A stretch of DNA of 64,000 nt, taken from assembly GCF_003019675.1 (NCBI RefSeq), contig NZ_CP028105.1, forward strand, positions 1,938,282 to 2,002,281, given 5' to 3'. A model generated the notes under the pieces. That model was not told the DNA's origin. It saw only the letters and a list, made by a program, of their open reading frames with translations, and made no database searches. A program made the position numbers and the translations under genes. Shown here piece after piece: positions 28,112 through 37,157 of this stretch; position 1 is the stretch's first letter, and each line of letters opens with the position of its first letter. This stretch comes from Fusobacterium ulcerans (GTDB lineage Bacteria > Fusobacteriota > Fusobacteriia > Fusobacteriales > Fusobacteriaceae).

Positions 28112-28494
28112 GTTTTCTTTTAAAAAAAATTGAGGCATAAAATATATTCTATTGTAGAAATCATCAATTCTTTAACTGAAATTTTAAAAAAGTTTAAAAT
28201 CTCATTATAGATTATTGTAACATTTTTTTGAATATCAATCAACTTAATTAAAAATTAAAATAACTATAAAATTGTATAAAAGTAATAAAAGGGAATTTTT
28301 TAAATATATTTGATTTAGTAAAAAAGATGAATAAAAAATAGCTCTATTAAATTTTTTATTGTTTAGAATATTAAAATAAATTTAATTTTTTAGATTGGAA
28401 AAATTTACTAAAAATAAAAAGTAAAAAAAATTTGATTTTAGATTTTTAAGAAAGATGGTATAATATATAGTCGAAATTTAAAAGGAGGAGAAAT
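28112..28494. other. Very AT-rich intergenic region between divergent genes
   Basis: About 380 bases with almost no G or C and no credible coding frame. It holds the upstream side of the GntR promoter and, at 28456-28464, TGG followed by TATAAT, an extended -10 promoter for the MBL-fold gene. Long A and T tracts suggest curved DNA, but I see no repeats or structured RNA. Confidence 0.6.
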
Positions 28495-29208
28495 ATGAAT
28501 ATTTATTATATCTATCACAGTTGTTTTGTAGTTGAAAATTCAGAGTATGTTTTAATCTTTGATTATTACAAAACTCCAAGAAAGAAAAAACCTTTATTTA
28601 ATATAGAAGATTTTGTTATCAAGATGGATAAAAAAGTAGTAGTTTTTTCTTCTCATGTACATGCTGATCATTTCAATCCTGAAATAATGAAATGGCAGGA
28701 GAAGAATCCGCAGATATCTTATGTACTTAGTAATGATATAGAATTAAAAACAATCCCTGATAGATGTCATATGGTTTCTGAAGGAGAAGAGATTACAGTA
28801 GAAGGATTGAATATAAAAATATATGGTTCTACTGATGCAGGAGTATCTTTTTGGATAAAAATGGGAGATAAGGTTGTATTTCATGCTGGAGATCTCAACT
28901 GGTGGTATTGGTCAGATGATACAAAAGAGGAAGAGAATTTTATGAGAAATTCTTTTCAAAAAATAATAAGAGATATAAAAGAAAATAAAGAAAAAATAAA
29001 TATAGCTTTTTTCCCTGTTGATCCACGTTTGGAAGAAAATGCTTTTCTTGGGGGAAAATATTTTGTTCAGGAGCTTCAGCCTGAAATTATTATTCCAATG
29101 CATTTTGGAAAAAGTTACAATGTAATAAAAGAGTTTTGTGATGATCTGAAGGGAACTGGAACAAAAGGTGTAGTAATAAATGAATGTTTGGAGAAATTAG
29201 AAATATAA
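28495..29208 (+). CDS. MBL-fold metal-dependent hydrolase (UlaG-like)
   Basis: 237-residue metallo-beta-lactamase fold protein. The metal site HVHADHF is the HxHxDH motif; FHAGDLN gives the aspartate ligand and PMHFGK the final histidine. Overall order resembles UlaG-type lactonases and related small hydrolases, with no extra domains. AAAGGAGGAG precedes the ATG. It is followed after about 110 bases by the SNF2 helicase gene, so they may or may not share a transcript. Substrate unknown. Confidence 0.85.
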   Translation: MNIYYIYHSCFVVENSEYVLIFDYYKTPRKKKPLFNIEDFVIKMDKKVVVFSSHVHADHFNPEIMKWQEKNPQISYVLSNDIELKTIPDRCHMVSEGEEITVEGLNIKIYGSTDAGVSFWIKMGDKVVFHAGDLNWWYWSDDTKEEENFMRNSFQKIIRDIKENKEKINIAFFPVDPRLEENAFLGGKYFVQELQPEIIIPMHFGKSYNVIKEFCDDLKGTGTKGVVINECLEKLEI

Positions 29209-29317
29209 TCTTTCTGAAAAAGCGCCAAATAGGAATTAGAAAAAATTTAAACGTTGATAAACCATATATTATTTGATATAATATATGTTAAATAAAATTA
29301 TAATAAGGAAAATGGGT

Positions 29318-32065
29318 ATGAATTGGGAAAAAATGGATTACAGATTAGATGCTATCTACTTTATGCTTAAAACAGATGAAAAAGGAAAATATATAGTGCC
29401 AGTTTTTTCTGATGGAACAGTGCTGGATAGTCTGGATTTTGTTGAAATAGATGATTATACAGATAAAACACAATCAATTCTTTCTTATATAAAAGGAATA
29501 AAGGAAGACAGTTTTTTTATTGATTGGGAAAAAGAGTATCAGGAAGCTTATTTGAGCGAACACTCTAACCTTATTCCACAGCTTATTGATAATGATAAGT
29601 TTGTTGATGAAAATATGAATAAGATACAATGGGTAAAGGAAAACAATACCCTTTCATTAATTATAAAAGAAAAAGAAGAAGATGAAAATATTTTATATAC
29701 AGAACTTCTTTTAAATGGAAGTTTTAGTGATTTTGAAATAATAAATGAAGAGCTGGCTGTAAGAAATGGTATTTTTTACATTTTAGAAAATGAAGATAAT
29801 GGACTTCATACTATAAAAGAACTAGTAGGAAATATTCATAAAAAAGAACTTGAAAATTTTATAACTATTACTATGAAATATTTCAAAAATATAGAGATAG
29901 AATATCAAGACTATAAAGTAGTGCAGGGAGAAAAGAATACTCCAGTTCCTCAAATAATAATAGAAAAAATATCACAAGACAACAGCCTGTACCTTCAGGT
30001 AACACTTATGATATCTACTATGGACTATGAATTTTTGAAAAAAAATGAAATAGAGTATACAGCTGTAGTAAATAATCTTGAAAAGAAAATATTTATAAGT
30101 GAAGTTGATTTAAGCAGACTTCCAGAAGCTATGGAGGAAATAGCTAAGGTATTAGCTAAACTGCAAAAGAATATAAAAATAAAATCAGGTTTTTATGTGG
30201 ATGAAGATAATCTTGTCATAATGCAGGAAAAACTTGCTAAAGAATTTATAATGAAAGAGTTGTTGCAGCTTGCATCAAAATATAAAGTAGTAGGAACAGA
30301 TAAATTAAGAAAATATAATATAAAAGCAGTAAAGCCGAAAGTAGTTGGAAATTTCAGCCATTCTATAGATTTCCTTGAAGGAGAGATAGAGCTGGAAATA
30401 GAAGGAGAAAAATTCTCTATATTAGATGTACTTTCATCATACAGAAAAGATTCATATATAATGTTGAGTGATGGAACAAGTGCTCTTATAAACAGAAAAT
30501 ATATAGAGAAATTAGAAAGACTTTTTAAAGATAGTGATAAGAAAAAAGTAAAATTATCATTCTTTGATCTGCCATTAGTTGAAGAGTTGATAGAGGATAA
30601 AATATTCTCACAAGAGATGAATAAAAGCAGAGATTTCTTTAAAGGAATAAATAATGTAAAAAATTACGGCATAGAACCACCTAATGTAAAAGCTCAGCTT
30701 AGAGAATATCAGGAATATGGGTTTAAGTGGCTGGCATATCTGATGGATAATAATTTAGGAGGATGTCTGGCTGATGATATGGGACTTGGAAAAACTCTTC
30801 AAGCAATAGCAGTTTTGACAAGGCTTCATGAAGAAAAAGGAAAGAAAAGCCTCGTAATAATGCCTAAAAGTTTGATATATAACTGGGAAGGGGAAATAAA
30901 AAGATTCAGTCCTAAGTTGAAAGTAGGCATCTATTATGGAAATTTTAGAAATGTAGATATAATCAAGAAGAACAGCGTAATACTTACTACATATGGAACA
31001 ATAAGAAATGATATTGAAACTTTAAAAGAGATGAAATTTGATACAATAATTCTTGATGAATCTCAAAATATAAAGAATATCAATGCACAGACAACAAAAG
31101 CAATAATGCTTCTTGATTCAAAAAATAGAATAGCATTGAGTGGTACTCCTATTGAAAATAATCTTGGAGAACTTTATTCATTATTTAGATTCTTGAACCC
31201 AGCAATGTTTGGGACAGCAGAAGAGTTCAATAATTACTATGCTGTACCTATTCAGAAGGAAAATGATCAGGAAGCTATTGAGGAATTGAAAAAGAAAATA
31301 TATCCTTTTATATTGAGAAGGGTAAAGAAAGAAGTACTGAAAGATCTTCCAGATAAAATAGAAAAAACTATGTTCATAGAAATGAATGCAGAACAGAAGA
31401 AACTTTATGAAGAGAGAAGAAGTTATTACTATAAAATGGTAAACAGTCAGATAAGAGAGAATGGAATAGGAAAGACACAGTTTTTTATACTTCAGGCTCT
31501 TAATGAACTTAGACAGATAACAAGCTGTCCAGAAGCGAAAAGTAATGGAGTTACTTCAAGCAAGAGAGAAGTTCTGGTAAATAATATAGTAGAAGCTGTA
31601 GAAAATGGTCACAAGGTGCTTGTATTTACAAACTACATAAATTCCATAGAAAATATATGTGAAGATTTGAAAAGATATGGAATAAATTATCTTTCAATGA
31701 CTGGAAGTACAAAGGACAGACAATCTCTGGTAGATAGATTCCAGAAAGATAATAAATACAAAGTATTCATTATGACATTGAAAACAGGAGGAGTTGGATT
31801 AAATCTTACTGCTGCTGATACAATATTCATATATGATCCATGGTGGAATAAAACAGTAGAAAATCAGGCTATTGACAGAGCTTACAGATTGGGACAGGAT
31901 AGAACGGTGTTTTCATATAAACTGATACTGAAAGATACAATAGAAGAAAAAATATTGCAGTTACAAGATACAAAAAGCAAGTTATTAGATAATTTGATAT
32001 CTGAAGACAGTTCATCTATGAAAATACTTACAGAAAAAGATATTGAATTTATACTTGGAGAATAG
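29318..32065 (+). CDS. SNF2 family DEAD/DEAH-type helicase with bacterial SNF2-associated domain
   Basis: A large ATP-dependent DNA translocase, 915 residues from the chosen start. The first 450 residues include a region (around SILDVLSSYRKDSYIMLSDG) resembling the bacterial SNF2_assoc domain. The motor begins at LREYQEYGFKWL. It has Walker A ADDMGLGKTLQ, motif II DESQ, motif III ALSGTPIENN, and the second RecA lobe with LKTGGVGLNLTAADTIF and the closing QAIDRAYRLGQ. The frame opens at 29285, but AAGGAA at 29305-29310 fits the ATG at 29318 best. No SWIM zinc finger is seen. Its partner gene follows directly. Confidence 0.88.
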   Translation: MNWEKMDYRLDAIYFMLKTDEKGKYIVPVFSDGTVLDSLDFVEIDDYTDKTQSILSYIKGIKEDSFFIDWEKEYQEAYLSEHSNLIPQLIDNDKFVDENMNKIQWVKENNTLSLIIKEKEEDENILYTELLLNGSFSDFEIINEELAVRNGIFYILENEDNGLHTIKELVGNIHKKELENFITITMKYFKNIEIEYQDYKVVQGEKNTPVPQIIIEKISQDNSLYLQVTLMISTMDYEFLKKNEIEYTAVVNNLEKKIFISEVDLSRLPEAMEEIAKVLAKLQKNIKIKSGFYVDEDNLVIMQEKLAKEFIMKELLQLASKYKVVGTDKLRKYNIKAVKPKVVGNFSHSIDFLEGEIELEIEGEKFSILDVLSSYRKDSYIMLSDGTSALINRKYIEKLERLFKDSDKKKVKLSFFDLPLVEELIEDKIFSQEMNKSRDFFKGINNVKNYGIEPPNVKAQLREYQEYGFKWLAYLMDNNLGGCLADDMGLGKTLQAIAVLTRLHEEKGKKSLVIMPKSLIYNWEGEIKRFSPKLKVGIYYGNFRNVDIIKKNSVILTTYGTIRNDIETLKEMKFDTIILDESQNIKNINAQTTKAIMLLDSKNRIALSGTPIENNLGELYSLFRFLNPAMFGTAEEFNNYYAVPIQKENDQEAIEELKKKIYPFILRRVKKEVLKDLPDKIEKTMFIEMNAEQKKLYEERRSYYYKMVNSQIRENGIGKTQFFILQALNELRQITSCPEAKSNGVTSSKREVLVNNIVEAVENGHKVLVFTNYINSIENICEDLKRYGINYLSMTGSTKDRQSLVDRFQKDNKYKVFIMTLKTGGVGLNLTAADTIFIYDPWWNKTVENQAIDRAYRLGQDRTVFSYKLILKDTIEEKILQLQDTKSKLLDNLISEDSSSMKILTEKDIEFILGE

Positions 32066-32084
32066 ATTACAGGGAGAAAATAAA

Positions 32085-33851
32085 ATGGGAATAAGTAAAG
32101 ACAGATTTAGAGAAGCACTGAATGAGTTCTACCCTAAAGATATATTGTTTAGATTATATAACAGATATTTTCTGGACTGGATAGCCGAGGGATATATTGG
32201 AAGTAATTTAGGACTTTTTGAAATATCTCTGATTTGTGAAAACAGCAACAAACAAACTTTCATGGATCTGATAGAGCAGGTATACCTTAAAGAAGAGGTG
32301 TTCTGTTCAGTGTTTGCAACATTAGATGCAGATGTAAAAAAAGTTTTTGAAGAAATAATGTGGAATGAAAAGTTTTTTATTCCATCTAAGGATAGAGAAA
32401 AATATCTGAAATTAGAAAATAACTATGACTTAAATAAGGATTTAAAAGAGGAGTATTTATTTTTCAAGGCAGAAAAAGATAATAAAAGAGGGGAATACCT
32501 CTATATGGATTATGACTTGATAAGAGTAATAAGAAGATTTATGCCAAAACCTCCTGAATATAATATAATTCCTTTAACTAAAATAGAAGAGTGTCTTGTA
32601 AATAATAATGAAAAAGAACTGGCAGAAAATCTAAAAATTTACTATGATTTCTATAAACAAGGTGGAATAGTTCTTTCTAACAGTGGGAAAATATTAAAAG
32701 AATCAAAAGTTAATATGAAAAAATACTGTAATATAAATGAGTATTACGAAAATTCAAAAGACTTGGATTTCTTGAAAACTGAAACTATAGCACTGTTTTT
32801 CTTTTTAGTGAAAGAAAAATATATGAATGAAGAATATTTCAGAGTTTCTAATATAAAAACAATAGTGCAGGATTTCCTTGCAGGAGAGCTGATACAGGAA
32901 GAAAATTATCATTATACTTCTCTATACTTGAACTATTTAAAAGGTGTAAAAAACATCTGGAAATCTAAAGAAGAGATAAAAAGAGGTCTTATTACTATTA
33001 AAAAAATAATTGATGAGATACCTGATGATAAAATTGTAAGTGTAGATAATATAATAAAAGCTATATTGTATAGAGATGAATTTATAGAAATAATAGATAT
33101 AAAAGATGCTTATGACTATATCTATATAAATGAAGCTAACTATGAAAGAACAAAAATACTCAACTATGAGAGATATCTTTCATATGTTGTAATTCCATTT
33201 ATAAAATCGGTATTATTCCTTCTTGGAACAATGGGAGTATTGGAGCTGTATTATGACTATCCATCTATTAATAATTGCCTGTATCTAAAAAATGGATATC
33301 TGAGTAAATATGATGGACTTAAATATGTAAAGATAACCGCCCTAGGAAAATATTGTCTGGGAAGAATAGAGGATTTCGACTTTGCTCATACAAAGGATGA
33401 AGGGGAAGTAGTTCTGGATGAAGACAGACTTATAGCTACAATAATAGGAGATGTTCCAGTAAAGACTATGTTTTTGGAGAGAGTATCTCAGAAAATAGCT
33501 GTAAATAAATATAAGTTCACAAAAGAAAATTTCCTTAGAGGCCTCAATGGATATCAAGAGCTTGAGGATAGAATAGCTGAATTTAAAACAAAGATATCTG
33601 ATAATCTCAATGAGTTATGGCAGGGATTCTTTGATGATCTGGTAGAGAAAAGTAGTGCTATAAAAGCTGAGCATCAGTTTGTAGTATTGAAACTTAAAAA
33701 TGACAGAGAGCTTATCAGTACAATAACAAAAGATGAAAGATTTAAATCTCTTTTATTGAAGGGAGAAGACTTTCATGTCCTTGTAAAAAGTGAAAATGTA
33801 GGACAGGTAGTTGATCTGTTTAAAGAATATGGATATTATGTAAATTTTTAA
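32085..33851 (+). CDS. Unknown 588-residue protein linked to the SNF2 helicase
   Basis: I do not recognise the full protein. It is acidic and lysine-rich, apparently soluble, with alternating helical blocks. Around residues 420-450 KYVKITALGKYCLG resembles a winged-helix wing. The last 120 residues (ending with an ELISTITKDERF block and VVDLFKEYGYYVNF) recall the C-terminal part of the XPB N-terminal-like helicase-associated domain, but this is a weak resemblance. Start chosen at 32085 because AGGGAGA precedes it; the longer frame overlaps the helicase gene. The 19-base gap to the helicase indicates a common operon, so it may regulate or target the motor. Confidence 0.7.
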   Translation: MGISKDRFREALNEFYPKDILFRLYNRYFLDWIAEGYIGSNLGLFEISLICENSNKQTFMDLIEQVYLKEEVFCSVFATLDADVKKVFEEIMWNEKFFIPSKDREKYLKLENNYDLNKDLKEEYLFFKAEKDNKRGEYLYMDYDLIRVIRRFMPKPPEYNIIPLTKIEECLVNNNEKELAENLKIYYDFYKQGGIVLSNSGKILKESKVNMKKYCNINEYYENSKDLDFLKTETIALFFFLVKEKYMNEEYFRVSNIKTIVQDFLAGELIQEENYHYTSLYLNYLKGVKNIWKSKEEIKRGLITIKKIIDEIPDDKIVSVDNIIKAILYRDEFIEIIDIKDAYDYIYINEANYERTKILNYERYLSYVVIPFIKSVLFLLGTMGVLELYYDYPSINNCLYLKNGYLSKYDGLKYVKITALGKYCLGRIEDFDFAHTKDEGEVVLDEDRLIATIIGDVPVKTMFLERVSQKIAVNKYKFTKENFLRGLNGYQELEDRIAEFKTKISDNLNELWQGFFDDLVEKSSAIKAEHQFVVLKLKNDRELISTITKDERFKSLLLKGEDFHVLVKSENVGQVVDLFKEYGYYVNF

Positions 33852-33868
33852 ATAACTCAAGAATAAAT

Positions 33869-34156
33869 AAAAAAGTGAAATTAAAGTAGAAAAAATATAA
33901 TTTTAGAATTCTTCCAGTAGAAAGGTTTGTTATTAATCTTGTTCATAAAACATAGAAGAATAGTTGAAGGATTACAACAGTTACACTGTTGCATCTCAGT
34001 AATTATAGCAGTTAAAATTCTAACTGCTTAATTACTGGAAACTTGCTTTGCTCAAACATACTATTTTTTACGTTTTACTTACTTCATTAATTACACAAAC
34101 CTTTCTAATTTCCAAATTTCTAAAATTCAATTCAACTTTTTAATTCACTTTTTTTT
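33869..34156. repeat. MITE-like long inverted repeat element, copy 2
   Basis: Fills the gap between convergent genes and ends two bases before a stop codon. The outer ends are AAAAAAGTGAA (33869-33879) and the complement near 34144-34156. The inner arm words TTTTAGAA, GAAAGGTTTGT and AATTAAT are shared by both arms and with copy 1 at 17481-17690. Its centre holds two further hairpins: CAACAGT/ACTGTTG and CAGTAATTA plus AGCAGTTA with their complements. There is no coding frame. It could act as a bidirectional terminator as well as being a mobile repeat. Confidence 0.75.
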
Positions 34157-34157
34157 A

Positions 34158-35336
34158 TTAATTTTCAAATAAAGAAATATAGCTTATCTCGTTATCGTTA
34201 TATTCAGCAAAGATTATAAAATCATTATCAAAATATTCCAGCTCTTTTCTTATTTTTAAAGATTGCAGAGACTTCAAAAATTGGGGATTTAAAGTAAGAT
34301 AGTTAAACTTTAAATTTGCTAATATCTTAAATAGATCAGAGTGCAGCTGAGCTAAAGAAGTATATTTTTTCTCAATATTCTCTATACATTTAAATGTTTC
34401 AGAAAATTTTGTTATTTTATTTTTAAATCTGTTTTCTGCATAATTCAGATCAATAGCTTCTTCAAAGAAGACTTTAAAACCATTTTTAGGGTAATGAGCT
34501 ATACTGTAATTTACATTTTTTATAATATAGTCATAACTTTTATCATCAAGAGACTTGAAGACTTTTGTCCAAAGGTCTTTTTTTATGTCCGAAATTGAAA
34601 TTGCCCCTTCTATCTTTTCAATAATGCCATTAGCAAGAGTTGCTTTTTCCTGCTCGTTGATATCCTTTATTTCAAGAAGTAATCCAATAATTTTTGAGTT
34701 AGAAGAATCTCTATTCTTAATTTTTGTATATTCAAGATTTTTTTTAGTTACTTTGGATATTTCTTGAAATGCTGGTTTTAATATCATTTTTTCAAAATCA
34801 AAAAATCTATCATATGAATCTTCCAATCCCAGTAAATTTTTTAATTTCTGTATGGAAATCTCAATGGATTTATTCATGGAAATATTAAATTTAAGAAAGT
34901 TATATAGTGCAATTGCATAATCGTTCTGGAAAAAAAGAAGTATGTCAAAATCATTTTTTTGAAAGTAAGAATTTTTTTGGAAAATTGATCTGAACTCTTC
35001 TGTAAAAATTACCTTGATATAATTTTTTTCTATATGGTATGAAGATATAATAGAGAAAGCTCCCTTTTTTTCAATTAGTTCCAGCTTAAAAACAGTATAG
35101 ATAATTATTTTTTCTGTAAGCTTCTGAAATATTTTAAGAATATTTTCCAGCTCTCCCAGCATTAAAAGCTTTTTTATTTTTAATATTGGAACAAGAATAT
35201 TATTATTTAATATATCTTCTTTGTCTTTTAACAAAAAATCAAAGAGAATTTTTTCTTTTTTTGAAAAAACTTTATTAAATTTGATATCTATCTCTTTTTC
35301 ACTCAAACTAATATAATCATTAAAATTTTTCTTCAA
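34158..35336 (-). CDS. Rep_3 family replication initiator-like protein
   Basis: 392-residue protein resembling plasmid RepA/RepB initiators. The N-terminal winged-helix region is followed by the family block FQNDYAIALYNFLKF (compare SxYAIRLYELLK), IQKLKNLLGL, and SYDRFFDFEKMILKPAFQEI, which match the second winged helix of Rep_3. The C-terminal 170 residues are unlike the usual Rep_3 tail. It starts at TTG (35334-35336 on the plus strand reads CAA) behind a good AAGGAGGAA. In a chromosomal setting it could be a relic of an integrated plasmid or a domesticated DNA-binding protein. No parA or transposase lies nearby. Confidence 0.65.
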   Translation of the reverse strand: MKKNFNDYISLSEKEIDIKFNKVFSKKEKILFDFLLKDKEDILNNNILVPILKIKKLLMLGELENILKIFQKLTEKIIIYTVFKLELIEKKGAFSIISSYHIEKNYIKVIFTEEFRSIFQKNSYFQKNDFDILLFFQNDYAIALYNFLKFNISMNKSIEISIQKLKNLLGLEDSYDRFFDFEKMILKPAFQEISKVTKKNLEYTKIKNRDSSNSKIIGLLLEIKDINEQEKATLANGIIEKIEGAISISDIKKDLWTKVFKSLDDKSYDYIIKNVNYSIAHYPKNGFKVFFEEAIDLNYAENRFKNKITKFSETFKCIENIEKKYTSLAQLHSDLFKILANLKFNYLTLNPQFLKSLQSLKIRKELEYFDNDFIIFAEYNDNEISYISLFEN

Positions 35337-35636
35337 AAAAATTCCTCCTTTTTAAAATTATTTTATACGATATTTTATATTTTTTCTATTTTGCAAACGA
35401 TAAATTTTAAAACTAAAAATCGTCTATAAGAAAATAATAGCATAAAAATTCAATAAAATAAATATATAGTTTAATAAACTACATAAAGAAATATAGTGTT
35501 ATATGAAAAATAACGACGAAAATTGAAAATTTGACAAAGTAAAATAAAAAATGTATAACTGATATCAAGAAGATGAGGTTGATAAAAAGATTATTTGGTT
35601 CAAAATAACACATAATTTAGGGCGGTGTTTTTAGAA
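35337..35636. other. AT-rich divergent intergenic region with possible Rep-binding words
   Basis: Three hundred bases without a gene, between the divergent Rep-like gene and the dga-like operon. ACGATA followed by TTTTA occurs twice (near 35366 and 35395) and an inverted ATCGT near 35418. These might be an operator or remnant iterons, but the repeats are short and imperfect. No long iteron array is present. Confidence 0.35.
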
Positions 35637-36758
35637 ATGAAGACTGTTATAAAAAATGGAAGGCTTTTAGATAAGAAAAATAACTTCCATATGACAAAAG
35701 CGGATATCTTAATAGAGAATGGAGTAATAAAGAAGATTGGTGAAAACATCAATGAAGAGGCAAGCAGAATAATAGATGTGGAAAATAGCATAGTATCTCC
35801 AGGATTTATAGATATACATGTTCATTGTTATCCTTCAGAAAATACAAATGGAGTATTTCCAGATGAAATAGGAGTGAAAAAAGGAGTTACAACAATAGTT
35901 GATGCTGGAACAGCTGGTGGAGAAACAATAGAGGACTTTGTTGAAAATGTAATAAAAAAGTCTAAAACAAGAGTATATTCACTATTAAATATTTCATCTA
36001 TGGGATTGAAAATAAAAAGTGAACTTAGTGATATGAAAAATATAGATAAAGAAAAAATAAAAGAAGCATTAAATAAATATCCAGATTTAATAGTAGGATT
36101 AAAAGCAAGAGCCAGTGGTTCAGTAGTAAAAGAAAATGGGATAAAGCCAATAGCTGAAGGGAAGAAAATAGCTTCAGAATTAGAAGTTCCATTAGTAGTG
36201 CATATAGGAAATACTCCTCCAAAAATAGAAGAAGTACTAGAACTATTAGGAAAAGGAGATATAGCTACTCACTGTTACAATAATAAAGTAAATGGGTTGG
36301 TAAGAGAAGGAAAAGTTATTCCTGAAGTTAGAGAAGCAATAAACCGTGGAGTGCTTTTTGATGTAGGACATGGTTCAGAAAGTTTTTCTTTGGATACAGC
36401 AGATGAAGGAATAGAAGAGGGATTTGAAGCAGATATAATAAGTACAGATATCTATTCTAAAAATATAATTACACCAGTGGGAAGTCTTGAAAATACAATG
36501 AATAAGATGATGTATCTTGGATGGTCAGTAGAGAAATGTGTGGAGAAAGTAACAAATGTTCCTGCTGAGGCGTTAAAATTAAAAGGCCTTGGAGAACTTA
36601 AAGAGGGTTATATGGGAGATCTTACTATATTTGACATAGTAGAAAATGGGAAGTTAGAATTAAAAGACAGTGTAAATAAAGTAATAACAGCAGAGAAATA
36701 TATAAAAACAAAGTATGTATTTATAAAAGATGAATTAATTAAAAAGGAGGATATTTAG
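35637..36758 (+). CDS. Amidohydrolase/deacetylase (EF_0837/AHA_3915 type)
   Basis: Zinc-dependent hydrolase of the dihydroorotase/deacetylase group, 373 residues. FIDIHVHCYP carries the HxH metal site, VGLKARASG the carboxylated lysine, VHIGN and THCYNN further histidine ligands, and STDIY the catalytic aspartate. The frame starts at a GTG (35625), but the ATG at 35637 follows AGGGCGGTG. It is the first gene of the dga-like operon and overlaps the PRD gene by one base. It may remove an acetyl group or open a lactam before the ammonia-lyase acts. Confidence 0.87.
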   Translation: MKTVIKNGRLLDKKNNFHMTKADILIENGVIKKIGENINEEASRIIDVENSIVSPGFIDIHVHCYPSENTNGVFPDEIGVKKGVTTIVDAGTAGGETIEDFVENVIKKSKTRVYSLLNISSMGLKIKSELSDMKNIDKEKIKEALNKYPDLIVGLKARASGSVVKENGIKPIAEGKKIASELEVPLVVHIGNTPPKIEEVLELLGKGDIATHCYNNKVNGLVREGKVIPEVREAINRGVLFDVGHGSESFSLDTADEGIEEGFEADIISTDIYSKNIITPVGSLENTMNKMMYLGWSVEKCVEKVTNVPAEALKLKGLGELKEGYMGDLTIFDIVENGKLELKDSVNKVITAEKYIKTKYVFIKDELIKKEDI

Positions 36759-37123
36759 TGAAAGATTTATTGAAAAATGTTCAAACAAGATTAAAAATGA
36801 CAGATGAGGAGTTTGAAATGTATCTTCCAGATGCTGAACATGCAACTAAAGTATTAGCAGAGGAAAAAATAGAATTTCTTCCAGATTTTAAACTTGTATT
36901 TTATGCACATATGGTAAGCTTGGCAAAGAGATTAAAAGAAGATATTGGATTAGATTGTGGAGATGACTGTCCAGAAGATGAAGTAGAAAGAGAAGCGATA
37001 GAGGTTTCAGAAAAAATAATTATGCCTTTGGCAGAAAAATATAAAAGAGATTTAGATAGAATGGAAATAGTTCTAGCAGCTATTCAATTACAATTGGCAA
37101 TGGAGATGCAACAAGAAAATTAA
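36758..37123 (+). CDS. Stand-alone PRD domain protein (EF_0829/AHA_3910 type)
   Basis: 121-residue helical protein that matches a single PTS regulation domain without a DNA-binding part. The conserved histidines that PTS proteins phosphorylate in such domains may be H28 (DAEHATKV) and H51 (FYAHMVSLAKRLKED). It starts at GTG, overlapping the preceding TAG by one base, behind AAGGAGG. Its family occurs only in operons of this type, so it probably regulates the cluster transporter or enzymes by phosphorylation. The partner is unknown. Confidence 0.8.
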   Translation: MKDLLKNVQTRLKMTDEEFEMYLPDAEHATKVLAEEKIEFLPDFKLVFYAHMVSLAKRLKEDIGLDCGDDCPEDEVEREAIEVSEKIIMPLAEKYKRDLDRMEIVLAAIQLQLAMEMQQEN

Positions 37124-37157
37124 TTAATGATATAATATACTTTAGGAGGTAAAGAAG

